A stretch of DNA of 64,000 nt from Acidipropionibacterium thoenii DSM 20276. GTDB lineage: Bacteria; Actinomycetota; Actinomycetes; Propionibacteriales; Propionibacteriaceae. The stretch is taken from assembly GCF_000423445.1 (NCBI RefSeq), contig NZ_AUHZ01000013.1, forward strand, positions 1-64,000, read 5' to 3'. Shown in pieces: positions 48,144-55,000 of this stretch. The notes beneath the pieces were generated by a model. That model worked only from the letters and a program-made list of their open reading frames with translations. It was not told the origin of the DNA and searched no databases. The stretch's first letter is position 1. Each line of letters starts with the position of its first letter. Made by a program: the position numbers and the translations under genes.

Positions 48144-50075
48144 ATGAACCGCGAGGCCGCAATTCTTCGCCAGTTGGAAATCACACTCACCGTCACGCCG
48201 GAGGATCTCGCCGAACGGTTCTCCCTGGGGCGGCGCAGTATCGCCAATGCGGTGGCCCGGCTCGACGATCTGCTCGGCAGCTCGGCGGCGATCCGGCTCG
48301 AGGAGGGCCGCTACCGGCTCTGCATCGTCGACGCCCATCGCTACGGGGCGATCCGGGACCGCCTGATGGCCGCCGACGACTCGCTCAATGATCCCGAGCA
48401 CCGCTGCGCGATCATCTACCGCGAACTGCTGCGCTCCGCCGGACCGGTGCGGGTCGAGGACCTGGCCCGCACGATGTCGGTCTCCCGGACCACCGCCGCC
48501 ACCGATCTGGCTCACTTGCGGTCGAGGCTGACAGCTCATCTGGTCACCATCGAGGGCTCCCCGAACAGTGGGGTGCATCTGGCGGGCGAGGAGCTGAACC
48601 TGCGGATGGCGGGACTCACGCACTTCCCCAAGGTGCTGTGCGACGACGATCCGCTGGATGACGGCACCGCCGAGGCCGCCCATCGGATCTGCACCGAGGA
48701 CCATCTCAGCCGCGAGGCCACCCGGACGGTGCTGCGCTGGCTGACCATGAGCATCAATCGGTGCCGCTCCGGTCACGTCATCGAGAGCCTCCCGGCGGAG
48801 TTCTCACAGCTGGAGGGCACTCCGGCCGACGACTTCGCGGCCTCCCTGCTCAGCGCCGTCTGCCCGACGGCGGGGCTGAGCCTCCCGCTGGCAGAGCGAC
48901 GGTTCCTCGCGATGTCGGTGGCCGGTATGCGCACTCCCGACGACCCGGTCGGCCGTCAGCTCTTCCCCGCCGACGACGAGATGCCCGATCTGGTGGACGC
49001 GATCTTCACGCGGATCTCGCTCCAGATGGGACTTCACGTGTCGGCCAGCGAACTCACCGACGAGTTCGCTCACCATCTGTCCTTCATGCTCAGCCGAATG
49101 CGCTTCCGGATCAGCGTCGACGCCGCCGCGGTGGCCGATATCCGCGGCCAGTACCCGGTCGCCTATCGGATGGCCGAGATCAGCCGGGATGTCCTCCAGG
49201 AACGAACCGGACTGGCCATCAGCGATTCCGAGGTCGGTCTGATGGCCGGCTACCACCAGGTCTTCCTGGACGCCTACGAGAGGCAGCAGCGCACCCACCT
49301 GCGGGTCGCAGTGGTCACCTCCACCGGACGGGTCTCCGGACACCTGCTGCGGATCCAGGTCAGCAAGGTACTGCCCGAGGGTACGAAGTTCCTGATGCTC
49401 TCGGCCGACCGGGTCGACGACGCGGCGCTGGCCGGGGTGGATCTCGTCATCTCCACCCCAGCAGCGATGTCCTCTGCTCCGCCGGCCGTCAACTGCGCCA
49501 CCTCCCGTCCCCCGGTCATCGAGCTGGGGCAGGTCTTCGACGAGGCGGAGCTCGTCAGGCAGCTCTCGCGCATCAGGTTCCGCCGGCAGGCCGACCTGCA
49601 GCTGGCGGGCGCCGGCCCCTCCCTGCTGGTCTCCATGCTCGACCCGGACAGGTTCCTCGCTCTGCCGGCCGGGACCGACTACTGGCAGGCGACCACTGTG
49701 CTGGTCGACCGGCTGGACTCGCTGGGGCTGGTGGACAGCACCTTCGGCGCCGCGCTCGAGGAGCGCGAGAAGAACGCGACCATGGTTCTCAACGACCAGG
49801 TCGGCTTCCCCCATGCCACTATCCCGGGCGCCGACCAGGTGGCCTTCGCGATGGCCGTGATCCCGCACTCCCCGCACGAGCAGGGCGTCCGGGCCGTCTT
49901 CGTGATGGGCGTCCCGGACAAGCGCGACTACGACGACACCATCCTGATCGCCGTCTACGACGAGATCATCCGACTCGCATCGGCACCGAGCCTGCTCACC
50001 GCCATGAGCCGACTCACCAGCCATGAGCAGCTGTTCTGGTTCATGGCCAACCATCCCACCGGATCCCACCAATGA
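48144..50075 (+). CDS. PRD-containing transcriptional regulator with EIIA domain (BglG/MtlR type)
   Basis: The ATG at 48144 has an AAGGAGG site nine bases upstream; a GTG six bases earlier is the alternative. The 643-residue protein has a first HTH (1-60), a second HTH with V-E-D-L-A-R-T-M-S-V-S-R-T-T-A (about 87-135), two PTS regulation domains (about 165-245 and 280-380), an EIIB-like region (385-450) and an EIIA-fructose/mannitol-like domain with F-P-H-A (His557). PRD2 keeps histidines in F-A-H-H-L and M-A-G-Y-H. The EIIB-like region has no cysteine. It is the first gene of the plus-strand sorbitol operon. Confidence 0.88.
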   Translation: MNREAAILRQLEITLTVTPEDLAERFSLGRRSIANAVARLDDLLGSSAAIRLEEGRYRLCIVDAHRYGAIRDRLMAADDSLNDPEHRCAIIYRELLRSAGPVRVEDLARTMSVSRTTAATDLAHLRSRLTAHLVTIEGSPNSGVHLAGEELNLRMAGLTHFPKVLCDDDPLDDGTAEAAHRICTEDHLSREATRTVLRWLTMSINRCRSGHVIESLPAEFSQLEGTPADDFAASLLSAVCPTAGLSLPLAERRFLAMSVAGMRTPDDPVGRQLFPADDEMPDLVDAIFTRISLQMGLHVSASELTDEFAHHLSFMLSRMRFRISVDAAAVADIRGQYPVAYRMAEISRDVLQERTGLAISDSEVGLMAGYHQVFLDAYERQQRTHLRVAVVTSTGRVSGHLLRIQVSKVLPEGTKFLMLSADRVDDAALAGVDLVISTPAAMSSAPPAVNCATSRPPVIELGQVFDEAELVRQLSRIRFRRQADLQLAGAGPSLLVSMLDPDRFLALPAGTDYWQATTVLVDRLDSLGLVDSTFGAALEEREKNATMVLNDQVGFPHATIPGADQVAFAMAVIPHSPHEQGVRAVFVMGVPDKRDYDDTILIAVYDEIIRLASAPSLLTAMSRLTSHEQLFWFMANHPTGSHQ

Positions 50076-50086
50076 CGGGAGCACCC

Positions 50087-50620
50087 ATGTTCTGGCCCAT
50101 CCTCATCGCAGTGGCCGTGATCTACCTCGCGAACTCGCTGCTGGCCATCCGCCAGATGAAGAACTTCGCCGATGCTTACACCTCCATGCGTCGTCGCGGA
50201 AGGGTCGCCATCGGCAAGCAGAAGAACGCCCTCAGCTCGGGGGCGATCGTGATGTTCCTGCTCGACGATGAGGACCGCATCCTCGCCGGCACCCGGCTCA
50301 CCGGCCTCACCGTGCTCTCCCGGTTCAAGGACTTCCCAGCCTTCGACGGGCAACCGGTCGCCGGGATCGACGCCCGGAGCGTCAAGATGTCGGCCAGCAT
50401 GCGCCGGGCGGTGATCAATGCGAGGGACAACTTCCTGGTCTGTCAGCAGGGAGGCGAGCCGGTGGAGCCGCCCTCGCCGCTGATGAAGGTGATCAATCGG
50501 ATCGATGCCAGGATCGGCGGCCGACGTCGCCACCGGCCCTCAGTCGGCGTCGCGACCGGCTCACCGGTCCCGGCCTCCCAGCGGGTCGTGCACCGTCGAG
50601 GGCTGGCCTCCACCGACTAG
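50087..50620 (+). CDS. gutM: GutM-like glucitol operon protein
   Basis: The ATG at 50087 has GGGAG five bases upstream; the ATG at 50072 overlaps the regulator stop (ATGA) and is the alternative. The 177-residue product has one N-terminal membrane helix (about 3-19), then N-S-L-L-A-I-R-Q-M-K-N-F and R-R-R-G-R-V-A-I-G, which match GutM, an activator of glucitol operons in Escherichia coli. It has a basic C-terminal tail about 55 residues longer than that relative. Membrane attachment suggests it relays PTS state. Confidence 0.85.
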   Translation: MFWPILIAVAVIYLANSLLAIRQMKNFADAYTSMRRRGRVAIGKQKNALSSGAIVMFLLDDEDRILAGTRLTGLTVLSRFKDFPAFDGQPVAGIDARSVKMSASMRRAVINARDNFLVCQQGGEPVEPPSPLMKVINRIDARIGGRRRHRPSVGVATGSPVPASQRVVHRRGLASTD

Positions 50621-50643
50621 TCCCCACCCCGCGAGCACCTGCA

Positions 50644-50668
50644 GCGGTGCGGCCCCGGGCCGCACCGC
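50644..50668 (+). other. Hairpin between gutM and srlA
   Basis: A perfect 10-bp stem, GCGGTGCGGC/GCCGCACCGC with a five-base CCCGG loop, starts 24 bases after the gutM stop. No T-run follows, so it may be an mRNA-stability or attenuation element rather than a terminator. Confidence 0.45.
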
Positions 50669-50747
50669 AGGGGCAGTGCGCTCCCACCATGACTCCTCAC
50701 TGCCGTGAGGGAAGAAGAATCCGCAACTCCACAAGAAGGAGACGACC

Positions 50748-51326
50748 ATGAATTACGTGGTCTCGGCCGCTGAATGGTTCATCGGCCTGTTCCAGGAAGG
50801 CGCGAAGACGTTCATCTCCTGGATGGGCAGCATCGTGCCACTGGTGCTCATGCTGCTCATCGCGATGAACTCGCTGATCCAGCTCATCGGAGAGGAGCGC
50901 ATCAACCATTTCGCCCAGAAGGCCGGCAACAATGTCGTCAGCCGTTACCTGCTGCTGCCATTCATCGGCGCATTCATGCTGTGCAACCCCGCGGTGTTCA
51001 CCCTCGGCAGGTTCCTCCCCGAACGCTACAAGCCGAGCTACTACGCCGCCACCGCACAGTTCTGCCACACCAGCAACGGCATCTTTCCGCACATCAATCC
51101 GGCCGAGCTGTTCATCTGGCTCGGAATCGCCCAGGGAATCACGAAACTCGGACTGCCGACCGGACCGCTGGCGATCCGGTATCTGCTGGTCGGCGCGCTG
51201 ATGAACTTCATCGGCGGGTGGGTCACCGAACTTACAACCCACTACGTCAGTAAGCAGCAGGGCATCATCCTGCCGAAGACCATTGACGGGGAGATCATCC
51301 ACGTCAACCAGATGGCGGAGGCCTGA
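50748..51326 (+). CDS. srlA: Glucitol/sorbitol PTS EIIC component
   Basis: The 192-residue membrane protein is close to Escherichia coli SrlA (187). It begins [20 protein letters not shown], with helices at about 26-46, 64-84, 105-130 and 143-163, and the segments [14 protein letters not shown] and [20 protein letters not shown] lies six bases before the ATG. It forms the channel with the C-terminal domain of SrlE, whose gene follows after five bases. Confidence 0.95.
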   Translation: MNYVVSAAEWFIGLFQEGAKTFISWMGSIVPLVLMLLIAMNSLIQLIGEERINHFAQKAGNNVVSRYLLLPFIGAFMLCNPAVFTLGRFLPERYKPSYYAATAQFCHTSNGIFPHINPAELFIWLGIAQGITKLGLPTGPLAIRYLLVGALMNFIGGWVTELTTHYVSKQQGIILPKTIDGEIIHVNQMAEA

Positions 51327-51331
51327 GCACC

Positions 51332-52393
51332 ATGACCGAGTTCCATTCCATCATCGTCTCGCGTGGCCACGGCGGCTTCGGCGGACCACTCACCATCACC
51401 CCCACGGCCGAGAAGCACACGCTGGTCTACATCGTCGGCGGTGGGATGAGACCTCCCGTCGTCGACCGCATCGTCGAACTCACCGGGGCTGACGCGGTCA
51501 ACGGCTTCACCAGCTCGGTGCCCGATGACCAGGCGATGGCCGTGGTCATCGACTGCGGCGGCACCCTGCGGTGCGGCATCTATCCCAAGAAGGGCATCCC
51601 CACCATCAATGTGCTGCCCACCGGCAAGACCGGCCCGATGGCCCAGTACATCAACGAGGAGATCTACGTCTCCGCGGTCGGCGTGGACCAGGTGGAGCTC
51701 GCCGACGACGCCGTGGGAGTCTCACCGGCCGCTGTGAACTCACCTGCCGGCCAGAACTCCTCCTCGGCCCCCAGCGGTCCCCGGGCCGGCACCGCCGGTA
51801 CCGTGCAGGGACAGTGGTCGAGCGACAAGAAGATCTCCGAGACGGTGGCCGCAAAGCCGAGGAAGTCGTTGATGGAGAAGATCGGTCTGGGCGCCGGCCG
51901 GGTCATCTCGACCTTCTTCCAGGCGGCTCGCGACGCCGTCCAGACGATGCTCACCACGATCATCCCGTTCATGGGTTTCGTCGCCATGCTGATCGGCGTC
52001 ATCAACGCCTCAGGGTTCGGCACCTGGTTCTCCAAACTGCTGACTCCGCTGGCCGGCACCGGCTTCGGCCTGATGGCCCTCGGGTTCATCTGCTCGCTGC
52101 CCTTCCTGTCCCCGCTGCTGGGTCCCGGAGCGGTGATCGGCCAGATCATCGGCACCCTCATCGGCGTCGAGATCGGCAAGGGCACCATCCATCCCAGCCT
52201 CGCTCTCCCGGCGCTGTTCGCCATCAACACCCAGAACGCATGCGACTTCATCCCGGTCGGCATGGGGCTGTCCGAGGCCAGGCCTGAGACCATCGAGGTC
52301 GGCGTGCCGAGCGTGCTCTACTCGCGGTTCCTCAACGGCGTCCCGCGGGTCGCCGTCGCCTGGCTCGCCAGCATCGGCCTCTACGCGTCCTGA
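51332..52393 (+). CDS. srlE: Glucitol/sorbitol PTS EIIB-EIIC2 component
   Basis: The 353-residue protein (Escherichia coli SrlE: 319) has an EIIB domain with [14 protein letters not shown] (Cys75 the likely phosphocysteine, Cys81 nearby). A Ser/Ala/Pro-rich linker follows at about 130-170, longer than usual. The C-terminal membrane domain starts near 195, with [13 protein letters not shown] and N-A-C-D-F-I-P-V-G. It passes phosphate to incoming sorbitol. Confidence 0.94.
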   Translation: MTEFHSIIVSRGHGGFGGPLTITPTAEKHTLVYIVGGGMRPPVVDRIVELTGADAVNGFTSSVPDDQAMAVVIDCGGTLRCGIYPKKGIPTINVLPTGKTGPMAQYINEEIYVSAVGVDQVELADDAVGVSPAAVNSPAGQNSSSAPSGPRAGTAGTVQGQWSSDKKISETVAAKPRKSLMEKIGLGAGRVISTFFQAARDAVQTMLTTIIPFMGFVAMLIGVINASGFGTWFSKLLTPLAGTGFGLMALGFICSLPFLSPLLGPGAVIGQIIGTLIGVEIGKGTIHPSLALPALFAINTQNACDFIPVGMGLSEARPETIEVGVPSVLYSRFLNGVPRVAVAWLASIGLYAS

Positions 52394-52428
52394 GACACAT
52401 CCACATCACGATCTGGAGAGAGATCATC

Positions 52429-52794
52429 ATGCCGGTCATCTACCGCAACACCATTCGCTCAGTCGGGTCGGAGGCCTCCTCCTTCCTGACCCAGAAGATG
52501 CTGGTCACCTTCGGCGACCAGGCGCCCGAGGGGCTGCGCGACTTCTGCTACGCGCTCCCCGCAGCGACCTGCACCGGGACCATCAAGGTCGGCGACACCG
52601 TCCTCATCGACGGGCGGGCCTTCCCGATCACCGCCGTGGGGGAGGTGGCCCAGCGCAACCTCGACAGCCTGGGCCATGTCACCCTGGTCTTCGACGGCGC
52701 TCCCGACCCCCGTCTGGACGGAGCTCTGCACGTCGCTGCCGGCGACCTGCCGAGCCCTCAGCAGGGCAGCACGATCGTGATCGAGTCGGCGTGA
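52429..52794 (+). CDS. srlB: Glucitol/sorbitol PTS EIIA component lacking the usual active-site histidine
   Basis: The 121-residue protein is similar in length to Escherichia coli SrlB (123) and keeps M-P-V-I-Y-R-N-T-I, K-M-L-V-T-F-G, P-I-T-A-V-G-E-V-A and N-L-D-S-L-G-H-V-T-L-V-F. The segment that carries the phosphohistidine in SrlB (H43, in a C-F-I-H-C-H stretch, from memory) reads D-F-C-Y-A-L-P-A-A here, with Leu43. The only His residues are His83 and His101, both also present in the Escherichia coli protein. The gene overlaps the HPr start by four bases. Confidence 0.88.
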   Translation: MPVIYRNTIRSVGSEASSFLTQKMLVTFGDQAPEGLRDFCYALPAATCTGTIKVGDTVLIDGRAFPITAVGEVAQRNLDSLGHVTLVFDGAPDPRLDGALHVAAGDLPSPQQGSTIVIESA

Positions 52795-53087
52795 TCCACG
52801 TCACTCTGCGGGTCGGACACCCTGCCGGGGTACACGCCCGGATCGCCGCCCAGGCGGTCCTGCTGGCATCGCGGTACTCCGCCAGCGTGTTCGTCCGCAC
52901 CTCCGGCGGGACCGCCAGTCTCAGGCGGTTGGCGGACCTGCTGGCGCTGGACATCAACCAGAACGAGACCGTCGAGCTGGTGGCCGACGGTCCCGACGAG
53001 TCGGCGGCCCTCCACAGCCTCAGCGCATTCCTGAGGGCCGCCGACGACAGCACCGAACACCTCAATGATGGAGAACACAATGAGTGA
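52791..53087 (+). CDS. HPr-like phosphocarrier protein dedicated to the sorbitol operon
   Basis: The GTG at 52791 overlaps the srlB stop (GTGA) and gives 98 residues. The HPr fold is shown by M-I-H-V-T-L-R-V-G-H-P-A-G-V-H-A-R (His15 the phospho-acceptor, Arg17) and by A-S-L-R-R-L-A-D-L-L-A-L-D near the regulatory serine position (Ser43 by my count). The C-terminus has an acidic tail (D-D-S-T-E-H-L-N-D-G-E-H-N-E). HPr normally serves all PTS sugars from a separate gene; here it is built into one sugar operon. Confidence 0.88.
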   Translation: MIHVTLRVGHPAGVHARIAAQAVLLASRYSASVFVRTSGGTASLRRLADLLALDINQNETVELVADGPDESAALHSLSAFLRAADDSTEHLNDGEHNE

Positions 53088-54456
53088 CGAGATCATCGCA
53101 CGAGCCCTGGCAGACGCAGGGGACACCGATGTGGTCGAGGTGGGCCGAGGGGTCACGAGCAGGGCGGGCGGGATCATCGCCGAGGCCCTGGCCCGGCAAC
53201 CCGACGGACGCCTGGCACCGGTCCTCATCGTCGCCGACCAGCGCACCTGGGAGGCTGCCGGCAGGACGGTCGCCGAGTCCCTCACCGCGGCAGGCGTACC
53301 ACTGACCGACCCCCTCCTGTTCCCTGCCCTGCCGATTCCCTACGCCTCCCTGGACAATGCCCACACCATCGCTGAGACACTGCGCTCCCTCGATCGCAGT
53401 GGGCACGCGGAGGTGGTCCCGGTGGCGGTCGGCTCCGGCACCATGAACGACCTCACCAAACTCGCCTCCCATGAGCTGGGACGCCGCTACGCGGTGGTCG
53501 GCACCGCCGCCTCGATGGACGGCTACACCGGCGCCGGGGCCCCGATCTCCGACAAGGGGGTCAAGGTGACGATGAACTGCACCGCACCCAAGGCGGTGGT
53601 CTTCGACCTCGATGTCGCCGCTGCGGCGCCGGCCGCGATGACCGCCTCGGGTTACGGCGACCTGGCCGCCAAGATCCCCGGCGGTGCCGACTGGATCCTG
53701 GCCGACGCGGCGGGAGCGGAGGCCATGAACGACCACGTCTGGCATCTCGTCCAGTCCGGGGTCCACCAGGCGCTGGCCCATCCCGCCGACCTGGCGGCCG
53801 GCATTCCCGAGGCCTACCAGGGGTTGGTCGAGGGGCTCATCCTGTCGGGTCTGGCCATGCAGGTCTATGGCGGCACCCGCCCCGCATCGGGGGCCGAGCA
53901 CTACTTCTCGCACATCTGGGAACTGGGTCACCTGGGGGCCGACCAGCAGGTCCCGCCCTCCCACGGCTTCAAGGTCGCCATCGGCACGGTGGCGATGCTC
54001 GCCTTCTACGAGAAATTCCTGGATCGCGACATCACCACCCTCGACATCGACGGTGCCCTGGCGAAGTGGCCCGAGTGGGAGGCTGTGGATGCCAATATCC
54101 GGGCCACCTTCGACGGCCCCCTCGCCGACCACGCGGTCGCCGAGACGCACGTGAAGTATGTGGACCGCGACGGTCTGGCCGCACGCCTCCAACGGATCAT
54201 CGACTGCTGGCCCCAGACCCTGCCGCGGCTCCGGGCCCAGCTGGTCCCGGCGCGCGAGCTGGCCGACAAGCTGGCGACCGCAGGCGCTCCCAGCCGGCCC
54301 GAGGACATCGGTCTGACGGCGGCGAAGGTCAAGGACACCTTCCCGAAGGCGATGTACTACCGATCCCGCTACACGGTGCTCGACGTGGCTCGCGAGGCCG
54401 GTTGGTTCGACGAGCTCGTCGAGGAGGTCTTCGCTCCCGGCGGCCTGTGGAGCTGA
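53080..54456 (+). CDS. Glycerol-1-phosphate dehydrogenase-like (AraM/EgsA family) protein
   Basis: The ATG at 53080 with GGAG six bases upstream gives 458 residues, overlapping the HPr gene by eight bases. The iron-type dehydrogenase fold is shown by A-V-G-S-G-T-M-N-D-L-T-K near residue 125, A-A-S-M-D-G-Y-T and a metal-site segment G-A-E-H-Y-F-S-H (near 270). AraM makes sn-glycerol-1-phosphate from dihydroxyacetone phosphate. Its position in a sorbitol operon raises the chance that it handles a polyol phosphate or dihydroxyacetone (phosphate) derived from sorbitol. The C-terminal 130 residues are longer than in AraM. Confidence 0.82.
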   Translation: MSDEIIARALADAGDTDVVEVGRGVTSRAGGIIAEALARQPDGRLAPVLIVADQRTWEAAGRTVAESLTAAGVPLTDPLLFPALPIPYASLDNAHTIAETLRSLDRSGHAEVVPVAVGSGTMNDLTKLASHELGRRYAVVGTAASMDGYTGAGAPISDKGVKVTMNCTAPKAVVFDLDVAAAAPAAMTASGYGDLAAKIPGGADWILADAAGAEAMNDHVWHLVQSGVHQALAHPADLAAGIPEAYQGLVEGLILSGLAMQVYGGTRPASGAEHYFSHIWELGHLGADQQVPPSHGFKVAIGTVAMLAFYEKFLDRDITTLDIDGALAKWPEWEAVDANIRATFDGPLADHAVAETHVKYVDRDGLAARLQRIIDCWPQTLPRLRAQLVPARELADKLATAGAPSRPEDIGLTAAKVKDTFPKAMYYRSRYTVLDVAREAGWFDELVEEVFAPGGLWS

Positions 54457-54483
54457 CTGCGGCTCAGATCCCGGCCCGAGGGT

Positions 54484-54906
54484 TCAGTCCTCATCCTTGC
54501 GACGGTAGGGATCGGACTCCCCGGCCGGGGCCGCATCGGTGGCCAGCCTGGCCACCTCCGCATCAGAGGCCGCCGCCCGGGCCAGCAGGTCATCCATCGA
54601 CCTGGCGGTCTCGTAGCTGGCATCCCGGACGAAGGTCAGCGTGGGTGCGTAGCGAATCCCCAGCTGCTTACCCATCGTCGAGCGCAGCAACCCCTTGGCG
54701 GACTCCAGTGCTGCTGCGGTGCTGGCCTGTTCCTGGTCCGAACCCATCGCCGAGTAGAACAGGGTGGCCTCGCGGCAGTCCCCGGTCAGTCTCACCTCGG
54801 TGATGGTGGCGAATCCCAGTCGAGGGTCCTTGACCTTGGTCTGCAAGGTCTCGGCGACAATCACCTTGATCTGATCAGCAAGTTTGGCCACACGTGGATT
54901 TGGCAT
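54484..54906 (-). CDS. rbfA: 30S ribosome-binding factor A
   Basis: RbfA assists 16S rRNA maturation at low temperature. The ATG at 54906 (MPNPRVAKLADQIKVIVA) gives 140 residues with a KH-like fold: L-G-F-A-T-I-T-E-V and L-R-Y-type segment G-I-R-Y-A-P-T-L-T-F. A charged tail ends P-Y-R-R-K-D-E-D. It is the last gene of the infB cluster here because the sorbitol locus separates it from truB. Confidence 0.95.
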   Translation of the reverse strand: MPNPRVAKLADQIKVIVAETLQTKVKDPRLGFATITEVRLTGDCREATLFYSAMGSDQEQASTAAALESAKGLLRSTMGKQLGIRYAPTLTFVRDASYETARSMDDLLARAAASDAEVARLATDAAPAGESDPYRRKDED

Positions 54907-54933
54907 GACGCCGATCCTAGCCGCCGCACGGAA

Positions 54934-54971
54934 CGACCGCCCCGCTCTCCCGAGGGAGAGCGGGGCGGTCG
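54934..54971 (-). terminator. Terminator between infB and rbfA
   Basis: A 17-bp perfect stem (CGACCGCCCCGCTCTCC, loop CGAG) lies 30 bases after the infB stop. rbfA therefore needs its own promoter or readthrough. Confidence 0.7.
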
Positions 54972-55000
54972 TGTTCAGCCTGCGTGGATCACGCCGGGGA

